This document shows positions 48,382 to 60,213 of a stretch of 64,000 bases of DNA, piece by piece. How positions within the stretch are numbered: the stretch's first letter is position 1; each line of letters opens with the position of its first letter. Location of the stretch: NCBI GenBank assembly GCA_037044905.1, contig JBAOKB010000095.1, positions 1-64,000 on the forward strand. The letters run 5' to 3'. A model generated the notes under the pieces. That model saw nothing but the letters and a program-made list of their open reading frames with translations. It was not told the origin of the DNA and did no database searches. Both the position numbers and the translations under genes were made by a program. The stretch comes from Hortaea werneckii. Its lineage: Eukaryota; Ascomycota; Dothideomycetes; Mycosphaerellales; Teratosphaeriaceae.

Positions 48382-51146
48382 TTAGCTACCCTTATTCCTC
48401 CGCTCTTCTGCTCGCGCGAGTCGTGCAGCCTTGACGAGAGGGGCGAGAGTGGCCAGGGGCTCTGCTGTCTGGATGAAAGCGTGCTAGAAAGGTTTGTGTC
48501 AGCTCGTGATACTTTCATTTCTCCCTTTTCAATGTAAGATCTGAACTTACCTTCAACAGATCATGTGCACTAGCTCGCTTCTCCGGGTCCACCTTGAGCG
48601 CAAAGTGCAAAAAGTCCCTGAAGACTGGCGTGAGGTTGTGCTCTTCCTTGATGGCCGGCGTACCGTTGGTGGCGATCAGATACAGCGCCCTCAGTGGACT
48701 CTCGGTCAGGTACGGCGGCTCGCCTTCGATCATCTCGATGGCCATGATGCCCAGGGACCAAATGTCAATCTTCCGACCGTATTCCTTCCGAGTAACGACT
48801 TCGGGGGCCATCCAGTATGGTGTACCAACCATCGTCGTTCGCTTCATATGGCTCTCGTTGATCTGAGCGCAGAATCCGAAATCGGTGAGTTTGATGCTGC
48901 CCTCCATGCTGAGGAGGATATTGTCAGATTTGATATCGCGGTGGATGACGCCCTTGGAGTGTAAGAACTGCAACCCATGCAGCGTCTCTCTGCAAACGGC
49001 GGAAATCTGACCTTCGGACATCATATTGAATGTCACGACGTCTGTCAAGCTGCCGCCTTCCATGTACTCCATAATCACCCAGAGGTCTCCGCGCACGAGA
49101 AAGCTGTCTAAAAAGTTGACCACGTTCTTGTGCTTACTGTCCTTCATCACCATAATCTCGTTGACAATCAGGTCTTTCTTGGGCTGCTGCTCCAGGTTCA
49201 TCTGCTTGATGGCGACGCATTTATTTGTGCCGACTTCATACGCCGTATAAACACCACCGGATGCACCTTGGCCGATTTTGACAAGATTCCTGTACTTCTT
49301 CGTTGGGTCGGAAGTATTGCAGATATGTTGAAGTTTGGAGATAATCTCGGCGTTGTTCATCGATTGCCTCGGTCGCTGCCTCGGTCGTGGGGCTGGTCCT
49401 ATTCTCGGGTCCACAGCGGGTGGATGAGCTCCTGCTCGAGGATCCTGCGGCATAGGTGCGGCCTGCTGTGCTTGCGCCTGGGCATTGTGTCTTTGTGATT
49501 GGGATCTGTCGATCGACTGCTGCTTCAGTACCTGTTGGGCGTGCTTCATAGCTTGCTCCTGTTGTTGCTGGTATTGCTGAGGGGAGCTAACGGGGGACTG
49601 AGACTGATATTGGTGCGCATGGCCTGCCTTCGACCGGCTGCGGCTTAATTCCTGCTGGTTTTGATAATCGTACAAAGTTGGGGGAGCACCACTGGCAAGC
49701 GGGTACCCGCCTTCGGTACCTGCACGGTCCTGTTGCTGCTGGCCCGGGACTGGTGGCGCTGCTCTTTGAGGCATCAGATTCTGTTGGCCAGGCGCCTTTG
49801 GCGCAGGACGTAATGGCAGCATCTGATTGCCATTAAGTTGTGGACTTGTCGGTTGCGATGACGTAGCGAAACCTTGCTGACCCTTTGGTACAGGGGGAGG
49901 CGCACGAGGATTTTCGAAGCTCTCGCCCTCGTTCTTGGGGAAACGGGGACTCGCTGGCGGGCTTGCCATCTGCCCGTAAGGTCCAGCGGCGCCACCGCCT
50001 GGCGATAAAGCGCCTTGAGGTGCTGTTTGAGATTGTGGGCTCTCTGCGACGTGTGCATTGTCAAACTTATGGTACGCATAATCATCGCTGCCTTGGTCGT
50101 TGTTCTCGTTGTAGAAAGTCACGACATCAATGATCGCCTGGGGATGGCGTTTCTGTTCCTGTTCGGTGATGCCATTGGCTTGTAGCGTTCGTTGCCATTC
50201 CTTCGGAAGGCCCTGCTTCCTTGTCAGCACCTCATTTCACGCAATTGCCATCCTTACCGAATGAGGAAGGAGCGTCCGGGTGGACGGAGAGAGCACTAGA
50301 GAGCCAAGTCTCCAGCCATATAGACTACAGTACGCCTTCCGCTATGAAGCGACCTTCGAAGCCAAGATGCTCGCTGCTCACTGCTCGCTGTTCGCTGCTC
50401 TCAACTCGCAGAAAGAGGGGGATGCAACGTACCGTGAATTCGCCCGTTTCTTGATCATACCCTACATGAGTCACGTGAACGGGGTTCTCTGGAGCTGAAA
50501 TGTTCGGCCTACGCGGCGAAGCCAGGTTGAAGAAGCTCGAGAAGCCGCTCTTCTTCTTCAAGCCTCGCGTGTCCTTGACCTCGTCGCTGTAGCGCTGCCG
50601 CGGCCCGCGCACTTCCTCCATCTTTCTGCCGGTGGCGGCCTGGAAGCTCTGTGCGAGCCCCGGCCCTGATGCGTGTCCGGTCGTGTTGGCGTGTGGTAAG
50701 TTGGGAGGGCGAGGCGGGTGGGCGGCGCCGGCGAGGGGTTGTTGGTGATGTGCGGGTTGCGAAGCCGCGGGAGGGGGTGGGGGTGCGTCCCGCGCGGAGT
50801 AAGGGACTTGGTTGAAGCTCTCCAACACTGCGGCGCTGTCGAAGCGCTCGCCAATGATGTCGGCAGAGGCCTGCGACAGGCGCGACGGGTGCTGCTCGTA
50901 GGGTTGGAGGCGGGCGTTGGCGGCGTGCGAGTTGGAGTTTCGGGACCAGTGGCTGTCGACGGTGGGGCTGCGGGTGTGGTGCGCCGCGGAGGCGGAGGCG
51001 GGCGCTTGTTGGGAGTATTTCTTGCCGACGGGGGCGGAGGGAGCTCGTCGCAGGGGATGGGCGTTCTGGCTATGGGCGGTGGTGGTCGGAGGAGCTTTGG
51101 AGAGACGTCGTCGGCTTCTCTGACCCTCAAGCCAATCAGGGCTCAT
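48382..51146 (-). CDS. p21-activated protein kinase (Ste20/Cla4 group), no PH domain seen
   Basis: Serine/threonine kinase activated by Cdc42/Rac, acting in polarity, septation and MAPK signalling. Exons are 51146-50433, 50212-48551 and 48483-48382, with introns of 220 and 67 nt; the product is 825 residues. The CRIB/PBD motif ISAPENPVHVTHVGYDQETG (~215-235) crosses intron 1 into GLPKEWQRTL. A long Gln/Pro-rich linker follows. The kinase domain runs ~545-795: IGQGASGGVY glycine loop, VAIKQM lysine (~574), VIHRDIKSDN catalytic loop, DFGFC and MAPE. Phrases such as FNMMSEGQISAVCRETLHGL are closer to Cla4 than Ste20, yet the N-terminus shows no PH domain and starts MMSPDWLEGQRSRR. An upstream exon cannot be excluded, because an in-frame stretch continues to a TAG at about 51174. 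The C-terminus HAFIQTAEPLATLAPLV comes from the small last exon. Confidence 0.88.
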
Positions 51147-52629
51147 CACGGCGTATGGACCCGCCTCGCTTGCCTACGACACAAAGCCACTGACTGCAGT
51201 CTAATCAAATCGCATCCCAATCGCTCCCCAGTCCAGACCTGGAGACGTGCGCAGGCGAAAAGCAGGAGTCAAGCGGGATGAGCAGTCGTACGCGCTGCTC
51301 GCAGACGCGGCAGAGAGCAGCAGCTGGGGTCTGTTGTGAGGAGGGTCTGCCACGGCTCCTTCAAACTTCCCACTGCCCACTTTCTACTCCGGATGAACGC
51401 TGCACGATGCTGCCCACCTTATCTCGCCTAGCTCCGCCCGCATCAGCCACTCGGCACCGCTGACGCAGCGTTTTATCTCCACTTGGTTTTATCCGTTTGG
51501 ACTCGTTTCCACTGTCTACGCTGGAGACCGAACTATACCATGAATAATAATGAAGGTGGATGGGAGAGACTGTATAGAGTAGAGCGCCCATAGTACGAAA
51601 AAGGAACCGACCCCTCCCCCTCCTCGTCTGTCTACACTCGCGGTCATAACAACATCAGGACTACCACTGCCTTCCTCGGCCTGCAGCCCTTCAGGCCGTG
51701 CTCTTAAGTTGCGCATAGCAAGGATCTTCCTGCCCATCGGCTTCTTTACCCCGACCCGAATATACGCTAACACCTATACTTGCCGATGGGAAAAGGTCTA
51801 AGACCGGCAGCGACCACATGGCTCAAGGGCATTGGTTTTTCTTTTCTTCTCTGCACTCAGTTCTTTTTCTGATACGCCGGATCCCCGATAGACAAGCACA
51901 ACACATGCACGGTAGATCGGAAATGGCCGAACTCGATCCTGTCCGACGTCTGTCCATCCCGCCTATATGATTGCTACACATTGCGTTTAGATGCGAGGAA
52001 TGATTGGGAGCGGCTAGCAAGAGCGCGCCAAGCCGGTATCAACGGTTTTCGTTTGACTTGTCCAACATCACCATCACGTCGTTCTACGTCCATCAAAAGG
52101 TAGCTGCCGCTTTTTGCTCCATAGGAACTGTGCGCCGCCCATCTTGCGCAACCGGTCCCACTTGGCTTCTGCTGCAGAAACTTCCAAAAAGGCGTTGGAA
52201 GAATACCGAGTGCGTGGACACGTTATCGATCAATTTTATGCTTTTTGTTGCTTTTATGACCTGTCTAAGCGATAGCGGAAGGAATCCCATCCATGCCTAG
52301 CTCGCGGTCCGCCCTGCCGTGCCGAAAAGTGCCTTTTGGTGCCTGTATGCAGAGTCGTTGGAAGTCGGGCATGTAACAACGCCGATCGTCCCTACGCTGT
52401 CTTCGTCAAACGTTCTTCTGTAAATGAACGGTGTATCAGGGCAGATACCTTACACTTGGTTCAGGATCATGGAAATCCGCTCAATACCAAAATGGTACAT
52501 GCCGAGAGCGACCAAGTTGCTGCGCGCTGAGCCGCACCTTCCCCCAACCTACCAGAAACATGTCTTAAAGTCATCACAGCTACCTGTGGTAATTCATCAC
52601 ACCATTCCCACGCCCATTTCCTGTGTGCC
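51147..52629. other. 1.5-kb intergenic region
   Basis: Between the PAK start and the helicase stop, both minus strand. Open frames of 60-100 codons here have no family features. It may hold upstream non-coding exons of the kinase. Confidence 0.4.
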
Positions 52630-55600
52630 TCAAATCGCCATCCTCCCAAACCTCTCCTCAATATCCCTAGCATGCTGAACACCCGCAGTGGGGCGATGAT
52701 GCTGACCGCCAATGCCTTCACCGCAAGTCGGTGAACGTGCCAGCTCCATCGGCATACCGCATTCACCGACAGTGAACGGATGGCCGTTGACGCATCGATA
52801 CCAGTGACCCGTGCCTCTGAACTCCTTAGCCATCGCGGCAACCACCATGCGCATCTCGCTGCTGGAAATGCCTTCGTCGAGCATACGTCGGACTTCAGCA
52901 AGCTCGTCAGATAAGCCGCTGGTGGGATCCGCTTCACTGGCTGTGAAGCGCTTGCACATCGCCTCAGCCGTATCTAAGTGCGTGATGGCTTTGTCTCTCA
53001 GTTGCTCCAGGTGCTGGGATTCCGTAGTATCGTCATCCTCCTCCTCAGTCGCCATGGAAGTACCGTATTCCATAGCGGCGAACTTGGCCCAGAAGATATG
53101 CGCCTCTACTTCCTGTCTGACATTGACTGTCCTAGCTGCTGACGGCGCCGAGTCTCTACCAGGTCGCGAACACGCTGGTATGGCTGCTCATCGATGACAA
53201 GTCTGTCGGCAAAGTTTTTGACCGCAGTGCGAATGCCAAAGGTCTGCCGGTATCTCTTCGAGTACTTCAGTCTCTTGACTTCGTGCAGCTGATTGTCGAT
53301 AGATCCGGTCAACGTGACGTTCTGACTGGGCTTTCTCGCCCTTTCCAGTGAGTCGAGAAGACGACATTGGTCACTTGCAAGGCGCTCGGCGAGATCGTGG
53401 TGAGTACGGTTGGCCCATGCTGTCAGCTTCTTCGCGCTCTCATCTAGAAGCGCCCTCCTCACGATGCGGCCGTAGCGATTGATACTCCGGAGGGAGCCAC
53501 GACATTCGGGACATGTTTTGAGCTCCTGGGACGAGAACGGCTCTGACGTCGATTTGAGAGCGGTGAAAGCACCGGTCAGAGGATCGATCTCGTAATGAGC
53601 GGCCATGTCCATAGTGCCGTCCATGCTGGTTGCGGTAAAGACATGGCCACAAGGAGGAAATACGCATGGATCCTCGTCCAGATCGACGTCTCGATAAGCG
53701 CACAGCATCACCAAGTCGGCGTTCAGTGACTTGACATGCTCTGAGCCATGAACTTGGCAGAAAGCACTCGAAGGGCATGCTTCGCCGCATATCGAGGGAC
53801 AACGGCAGCCGCAGGAAAGGATTCTCTCACATCTGCAATTCGAGGTCAGCAACTTTGGATCCAGAATGTAGATTTCAATGCCCAAGCTTACCTCTTCGAG
53901 CATGGAAGCCAATCGCACGGGGCGGCACAGGGCAATCGGCATTGAAGGCCGTGAGGGCAACTGGAGCTACAGTGCTCTTCAGCACAGGGGGCGCCTGCAA
54001 TGTAAAAGTTAGAACGGCACTATCCAAAGGATGCTGATCTTACAAACTTACAAGGCTCACTGCATGTCTTGCTACACGTACTGTGAACACAACTGGCTTG
54101 GCACTTGGCTGCACAGGGTGGGCAGTCTTCTTCGCCATGGCAGGTAGCTTCGCACCTATGCTGACAGGTAAATGATCGGAGGCACTTCGTCGAGCACTCT
54201 GGATGATGGGTCTTCATGACGACGCCGTCCACGCGTGTCTTGCATTCCCAACAGGATCTCTGGCAGACATGCCCACATGGGAGAATTGCGGAGCACATCG
54301 CCCTGCATTTGTACTTGTCGCTGTAGACGTCGGTACTACATGGCTCCTTGACCTGGTGCTCGCAACCGGGAACAGTCCAAGTGACGGGGACTTGGCACTG
54401 GACTTTGGATGGGTCCTGATACTCGAAGCAGCGAAGATTCTTACGAATGTGGCGGCATTCCAATTGGACGTTGACGTCTTCTATCAGTACCATGCACTGT
54501 GGGTCGCATGGCAAACCGCATTCTTTTTCGCATATGTGGAAGCATCCTGACCGATTCCTATAGCAGGGTTTGGAACAAAATACGGCGTTGTGAAGCATAT
54601 CGCTATGGCATTTGCTAGTACCTGCAAGACAAGTTAGATTTCTCTCATAAAGCTCATGATTCGCGGTACCCCTGCACTTACAAGCGTGGCCACAAGATAA
54701 TTTCTTCGGGCATAGCAAGTCACAGCCTGCTTCAGGCGAGAGCCGTACAAAATCTGAGGGCTGCCGCACGCTCATTGGCGTGTCCTGATGGCGAGGACAA
54801 CAAAGTTCCAAGGCCATCCCGAAATTGCCGTTCGCGCGAAAGACGTCCAACACGCTCTCCCACATTTCGACAGAGCCGGCATTGCTGCCGGGATCTCCAG
54901 TGATTGTATCAGCGTTGCCAATGATGTACATTCCATGCTGAGCACGCGAGAGGAGGACGTTGATGCGGTTTGGCGTTTTCAGGAATCCAGGCTTTCGCTC
55001 CTTGTTGCTCCGGACCAGGCTGATAATAACCACTTTGGCCTCCTCGCCTTGGAAATTGTCAACGGTAGCAATGCGGAGAGCGCTCAGCAGAGTACCGCGG
55101 GCCACAGATGTACGACGCAAGGGCGCATCAGTGCTTGGTGGGTCGCCTTCAATCTCATTCCCAGCATCCTTCAGCAGCTCATCATCATCACGTTCGTTCA
55201 GAACAATCTCGAACGAGCTCGCGAGCTTCCTACGAAGCAATCTCAGCTGGCCCAAGTACGGCGTAATGACAGCGATTTCATTCGACCTGTACACCCCTTG
55301 ATGGACAAGATGCTTGACTAGAGCGGCTGTCATCTCCACTTCATAAGAGTTCGTGTGAGATGTATTGAGCCCGTCCCCAGCATGATGCTCGGGCTGCTCG
55401 TGATGCATCCAGAAGAGACGCTGACGCATGCCGACGACGTCGGGCAAAGAATTGACGGACTCAGCATTCTGCAGATCGGGATAAAGCGTCTCTTGAACCA
55501 GCTGAGAAATGCTAGGATGCATCCGGCGTTGCACCTGCAGACGACAAAACGGTAGAGGATGAGCGAGGATGTCCTGCGGCTGCACCAAGCGTTCGAACAG

Positions 55601-58600
55601 TGACACATCCAGAGCATACTGCGCTCCACCTCGACTCTCGGTCGAAAGATCATAATTCTGAACGTGCGGCCGTAGCTGTTGATGGTCGCCGATGAGAATC
55701 GCATGCTCCACCGAGGGTAGAAGAGCGGTTAGAAGATGGGATTCCAGAACTTCGCCAGCTTCCTCACAAATCAGGACCTTGGCATTGACGCGGCGAAGGA
55801 GGTCCAAGTTGCGCGCAAGGCCGCTGGTGGTAATCCCAATGATGTTCGCCTGGCGCAGGACGCGCTGGTCGGTCTCGGTGCGTATGTTATCCAGCTCCTC
55901 TTTGGCCTTGTTGTACGCTGCAAGAGCGGTGTGAAACTTGTCACGGACCTTGTTGGCCGCTTTTGCGGTCCACTCGCGGTACAGACGACGACGCTCGCGC
56001 GCCGTCATTTGATGAAGGTCTGCGTTTTGGAGTTCAGCGATCGGCCGACGTTTCTTCTGATCCCATGGTATAGCGTTAAGCCATTGCTGCAACTCTGAGC
56101 CGTGATGCCGATTGACTGTAACAAACCCCTCCTCGTCGATGTTACTGAAGAGTTGGTGATGATGTTGTGGATGCCATTCGCGCAGATACTCTTCGATAGA
56201 GGATTGACTGCCGAGTTCTGACATTGAGCGAAGAATCAGCTTCAGCTCATTGACTTCATCTTCAACCTCCTTCATCAGCCTGAACCTTTCCGATTTCTCC
56301 GTCTTCGTGAGATCCAGCCTTTGCACGACTTCACGCAGGTTGACATCGGCCAAGCGGTCGGACTTTGAGCGCCCACCAATGCGGACGATATTGGAGACGC
56401 CTTCATCAAGTAAGCGTTCCAGACTCTGATCTAGAGCATGGTTTGTGAAACACACGCAGAGGATTGGCCCAAGATTGCAAGCTTCTTTGTGCGCGAGTAA
56501 GATCTTGATGAGCTGGACGCCGGTGTAGGACTTGCCCGTTCCAGGTGGGCCTTGGATCAAGGCCAGGGACCGCGAAAGCGAGGAGACAACAGCCTTAGCC
56601 TGTCCGTGGTCGAGACTCGAGTGATGTGCCAGCTCTACGGCCACGCCTTCCATATCTCGACCTGGGATAAACCGCAGAGATTCACCACCCGTCGTGACCG
56701 CCGAAAGATCAAACTCGAAACCAGGTCTAGTTGCGTAGTTCGGAGGCTGAATCTCTATATCGCGCGTCGAGTTGGCTATTGTGGAGACCGGAGCAAGGAC
56801 GTCTGCGAATGGCACTTCCAAAGTCTCGCTCAAGCGCTGCATTGCTCGGAGAGTTGGCTGGAAAGCGGGCAAGAGGACGCCGGGGAACTCAACGAGCGAC
56901 AAGTGGGCATTGCCACCCGAGGACAACTCGCTCAGCATGGGATGTATGCCGTCCTGTTGGGCAGGTTTGACGATAACATGTGCACGCTGTCCATCAGACC
57001 ACAGGTCGTATTGCTTGTGAATAGGAATCTGCTGCTCGCCTTTGGTCGCATCCTTTTTCGGGCTTCTAGGCTCCGGAACCACGGTCAAGAAAATTGCTGA
57101 GCCCAATGAGCTGAGCAGGCATACCAAAGCATCGTCGCTCAGCCTCTTCGAGTTCTGCCACCAGTCTTTGCGCTCGTTCTTATTTTTGCGTTGCAAGTTT
57201 TTGGGCTGGTCGAAACTGATTGCGAATTCGATGCCGTTCCGAGGAGTAGATGTCACGTCGACTATCGTAGCATTGCCGTAAACGAATGCACGCGAGGTTT
57301 TCTGCTTGCTCTGCTGGGATGGATCGCGCACCTCAAGAATTTGGAGCCTTGCGAGCTCCGTCTTAGCCGTGTCACGAAGTTGGCCGACTGTATCTGCGCG
57401 CAACAGGCGAAAGTGGCGATCGAGAAGGCCTTCAAGACCTCCCAGATGCCACTGGGTCGGGTCAGCCAAGGGGAGATATTCGGCCCCGGCGAACTGGATC
57501 TCCAGCGTCGTTGGCAAAATGGAGATCTCGCGGATGTCTACATGATCATTGTCGTGCCTAGGCACGCCGTCAATGTTGAGCAATCCCGGACCTGGACGCT
57601 CCAAAGTGAAAAAGGCGCGCTCGCCGATGTGTTGCTTGGTGCCTTCGGACTGGGCCGGTATGGCTTGACCGAGCCCCAGGCGCTGTTCTGCGCGTAGCAA
57701 ATGCCTCTGAGATGGCTTGACGGCGAATCTGACTTCGTCTGTCATTGGCTCCTTGAATAAGATTGCGAATGCTTCGGCGACTCGCTTCAACCCATCGTGT
57801 ACTTGGGCCTTCGTATTGACCTCGATGAGCTTATCCAAAGCAGTGAGGGCACACTCGATTGCGTGGATCGCGGTCGTATTCGTACTGCTTTCTTCTCCTT
57901 GCCCCATGAGACTGAGAGTTTGCAGATGCTTTGCAACAGCTGAGAAGAGCTTGATTGCCTGCTCACCGTCTTGACCCCACACAACGTTGTAGATTGTTGT
58001 GAGACGATGTTTCAGAATCGCCGAAGCCATCACATTCTTGTGAGTAATGACTTCGAGGAAGTGGATGATCTGGCTGTTGAACAGCCGCGCGAGGATGTCA
58101 GGATGGACTTTGTCCAGCGGCTGCTCCAGCAATTCGATGATGCGCTGGACCCCTCCCTCGCTCGCAAGAAGCACAATCACTTCTTGCATCCTGCCCGCAT
58201 CGCTGTCAATAAGCTCCGCTGCTTGCTTGAAGAACTTGCCCAGGTTTTGACCAAGTGGTACGGGCGTTCCGATCTCCTGCGGGATGTTGTATCTCCAATT
58301 CTTGAACACCGCTTCAGCATTGTCCACATGGCTTGGACCGGCGGCACCAGCCGTGGTAGCTAGGTCGTTGGATGCTCTCCAGAGATCGATGTCAGCCTTA
58401 TCATGCGAGTAAGGGCAGGTCTTGCCTCGGTGGCATTTGCCTTTGGCGAAGTTGATGCAGGCTTTACGCTTGAAGTTTGGATCCTTTACGTGGGCATACT
58501 TGCAACCGTTGCCATTCCTGCATTGGCCAAGCTGGAAGAGATGGCAGGGCTTTCTGGGTCGGTGTTAGTAAAGGCATTCCTTTCCCCGATAATGTAGGTA

Positions 58601-58624
58601 GACGTACTTTTTTCCTCCTGCCAT
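52630..58624 (-). CDS. ZNFX1/Hrr1-type SF1 RNA helicase with CCCH and NFX1 zinc fingers
   Basis: Upf1-like superfamily 1 helicase. The fission-yeast relative Hrr1 works with RNA-dependent RNA polymerase in heterochromatic silencing, and animal ZNFX1 in small-RNA inheritance and antiviral sensing. Exons: 58624-58608 (17 nt), 58553-54052, 53994-53892, 53832-53160 and 53112-52630. Introns are 54, 57, 59 and 47 nt; the product is 1925 residues. The N-terminus has two CCCH fingers (KPCHLFQLGQCRNGNGCKYA, then ACINFAKGKCHRGKTCPYSH). The Walker A is GPPGTGKS (~674-681), followed by CFTNHALDQ, the DEAG-type ICEEAGEV and GDHQQLRP. After motifs V/VI (VDNFQGEEAKVVIISLVRSN) comes a cysteine-rich NFX1-type array, and a final GHWYRCVNGHPFTVGECGMP finger. 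The last intron (donor GTAGAG, 53113-53159) is the weakest junction. Confidence 0.9.
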
Positions 58625-59270
58625 GTTGCACGTTGAGCTGTGGTCTCCTTCCAAAGCCCAGCCTGGTGCGGCTCGGGCGACAAAGTCCCAGAAGCGTTGA
58701 CCTCGCTCCTGTCTAATGTCAGCATGACAAGTATCGTAAGGCGAACCGTTATTCCATGCAGAGACTTACCGATTGTCGTTAAGACTTCCGGGTCAAGTGG
58801 GATTCAAATCTGATGATTGGCCTGGCGTGGGACGTTGGAGAGCTTCAAGTCGAAATATCAACACGACTTTGTGACTCCGTGCGGGCGAAAATACTTGTCT
58901 CCTTGGCGATGAGCTTTGGACCGGTGTACGTCACCTGCAAACGCCGCAGCGGCGCATGTGAAAGTGTCGGTCTCCGATTCTAGAAAGAGTGCATTCACTC
59001 CTGGAGGGGCACGCAGCAGCACGCCGTGCGGCAGCGGTATCCGGTCCCTTCCAAAGCTTCGATTCCAAGTCAACGTGTCTCCAGGCTGCCAACAGGCCTG
59101 TATGCAGAAGGGCGTGGGTGGCTGCATGCATTGTACCTTCATGTACGTGGGAAACCAAGCAAAGGTTTCGGCCACCCGTATGCACCGTGCAACCCATTTG
59201 ACCGGCCGTACATACCCACTGCGGCCATTTGAGTGAGAAGTGATTCAGCGTTGCAAGCAAGAGAGTTGGT
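58625..59270. other. Promoter side of the helicase gene; non-coding
   Basis: First part of a 1.9-kb gene-free island reaching 60511. Small frames on both strands carry no recognisable motif. Confidence 0.4.
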
Positions 59271-59867
59271 AAAAGGAAGCCATCGCCACTGCGGACAAAG
59301 CAATACAGAGCACCCAAAAGACTCATGTCCGAAAATAGCATCCATGCTATGTCCATGATCGAGCGGCGATCCAGCCACTGAGCCAAGATACCTCCAGAAG
59401 AAGTACAAAGACAAAAGGAGTAAAAGAAGGCAACCTCAAGATCGCCACCACTGCGAGCCAGGCTGCCCAGTAGAAAAAGTCCGTGTTCGGAGACAGCGGG
59501 CATGCCTTACCCACGAGAAGCAGCAACCCAGCCATGGAGCCAGAGCACTTCAAGCAAGAAGCACAGATAGAAAAGGGGGATTAAAAAAGGCGACCTTCGG
59601 CCACCGCCACTGCGAGCTACGCTGCACAATGGAAAAAAACCCGTGTCCGAAGACAGCAGGGATGCCGCACCCTTAAGGGAGCAGCAATCCAGCAATCGAG
59701 CTGGAGTACTTCAGTAAAGAAGTACGGGGAAAAAAAGGGGATTTGAAAAAAGGCGACCTACGGCCACCGCCACTGCGAGCTGGGCTACACAGTGGAAAAA
59801 AACCCGTGTCCGAAGACAGCAGGGATGCTGCACCCATACAAAGGAACAGCAGCAGAAGAAGCATTCG
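59271..59867. repeat. Four ~160-bp imperfect tandem repeats
   Basis: The word ACTGCG recurs at about 59288, 59450, 59609 and 59772, giving periods of 162, 159 and 163 bp. Each unit begins near an A-rich junction and carries a GCCACYGCGAG-like core and a CCGTGT-C-GA-ACAGC-GG-ATGC segment. The last two units (59582-59744 and 59745-59867) are nearly identical over ~100 bp, the second unit is clearly related, and the first is badly decayed. Period lengths are not all multiples of three, so reading frame is not preserved between units and a protein-repeat explanation is unlikely. Confidence 0.8.
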
Positions 59868-60041
59868 CCCTCTTGCGAGGGGTCGTAGGCCACGGTCTTT
59901 CGCCTGACCAGCTGCAGTGGACCAGGGGGGAAAACGCGACGAAGGGAGGAAGAAGGAGGTGAGGAGGAGCGCGCCGAGTTTCGATTTTCGAATTGTGCAG
60001 GGTCCGTGCTAGCGCGCCTTCTGAAAGCTGGGTGAGTTGTT

Positions 60042-60213
60042 CTTTCCCAAACCATAGGATCGGCAGGTTACTGCCGGATTGCCCTATGGTCCGGATAGGG
60101 AAAGTACGGTGGACGGGGTTCGTTGAACCCGCCTTCTCGGTCTGAGTGCAGCTTACCACTCGGTGGTGCTGCTTTGCTTGACGACCATAGGTCCATACTG
60201 CAGCATCAGTATG
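60042..60213. other. Cluster of four strong hairpins
   Basis: Hairpin 1 (60042-60104) nests three perfect stems: CTTTCCC/GGGAAAG, ACCATAGG/CCTATGGT and CGGCAG/CTGCCG around a GTTA loop, 21 base pairs in all. Hairpin 2 is GGGTTC-GTT-GAACCC (60116-60130). Hairpin 3 is GCAGC-TT-ACCAC-TCG-GTGGT-GCTGC (60148-60172). Hairpin 4 is CATACTG-CAGCAT-CAGTATG (60194-60213). ACCATAGG recurs at 60184-60191. I do not recognise a known ncRNA; strand is undetermined. Confidence 0.6.

Noticed and set aside
58931..59503. 190-codon minus frame over the start of the tandem repeats, plus short hydrophobic minus frames in each unit
   Set aside because: They arise from the ~160-bp units, whose period breaks frame; no consistent protein repeat.
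19735..60000. Search for tRNA genes, telomerase RNA template, transposases and CRISPR-like arrays
   Set aside because: None seen by eye on either strand; no regular short repeats with spacers and no TTAGGG-complementary template.
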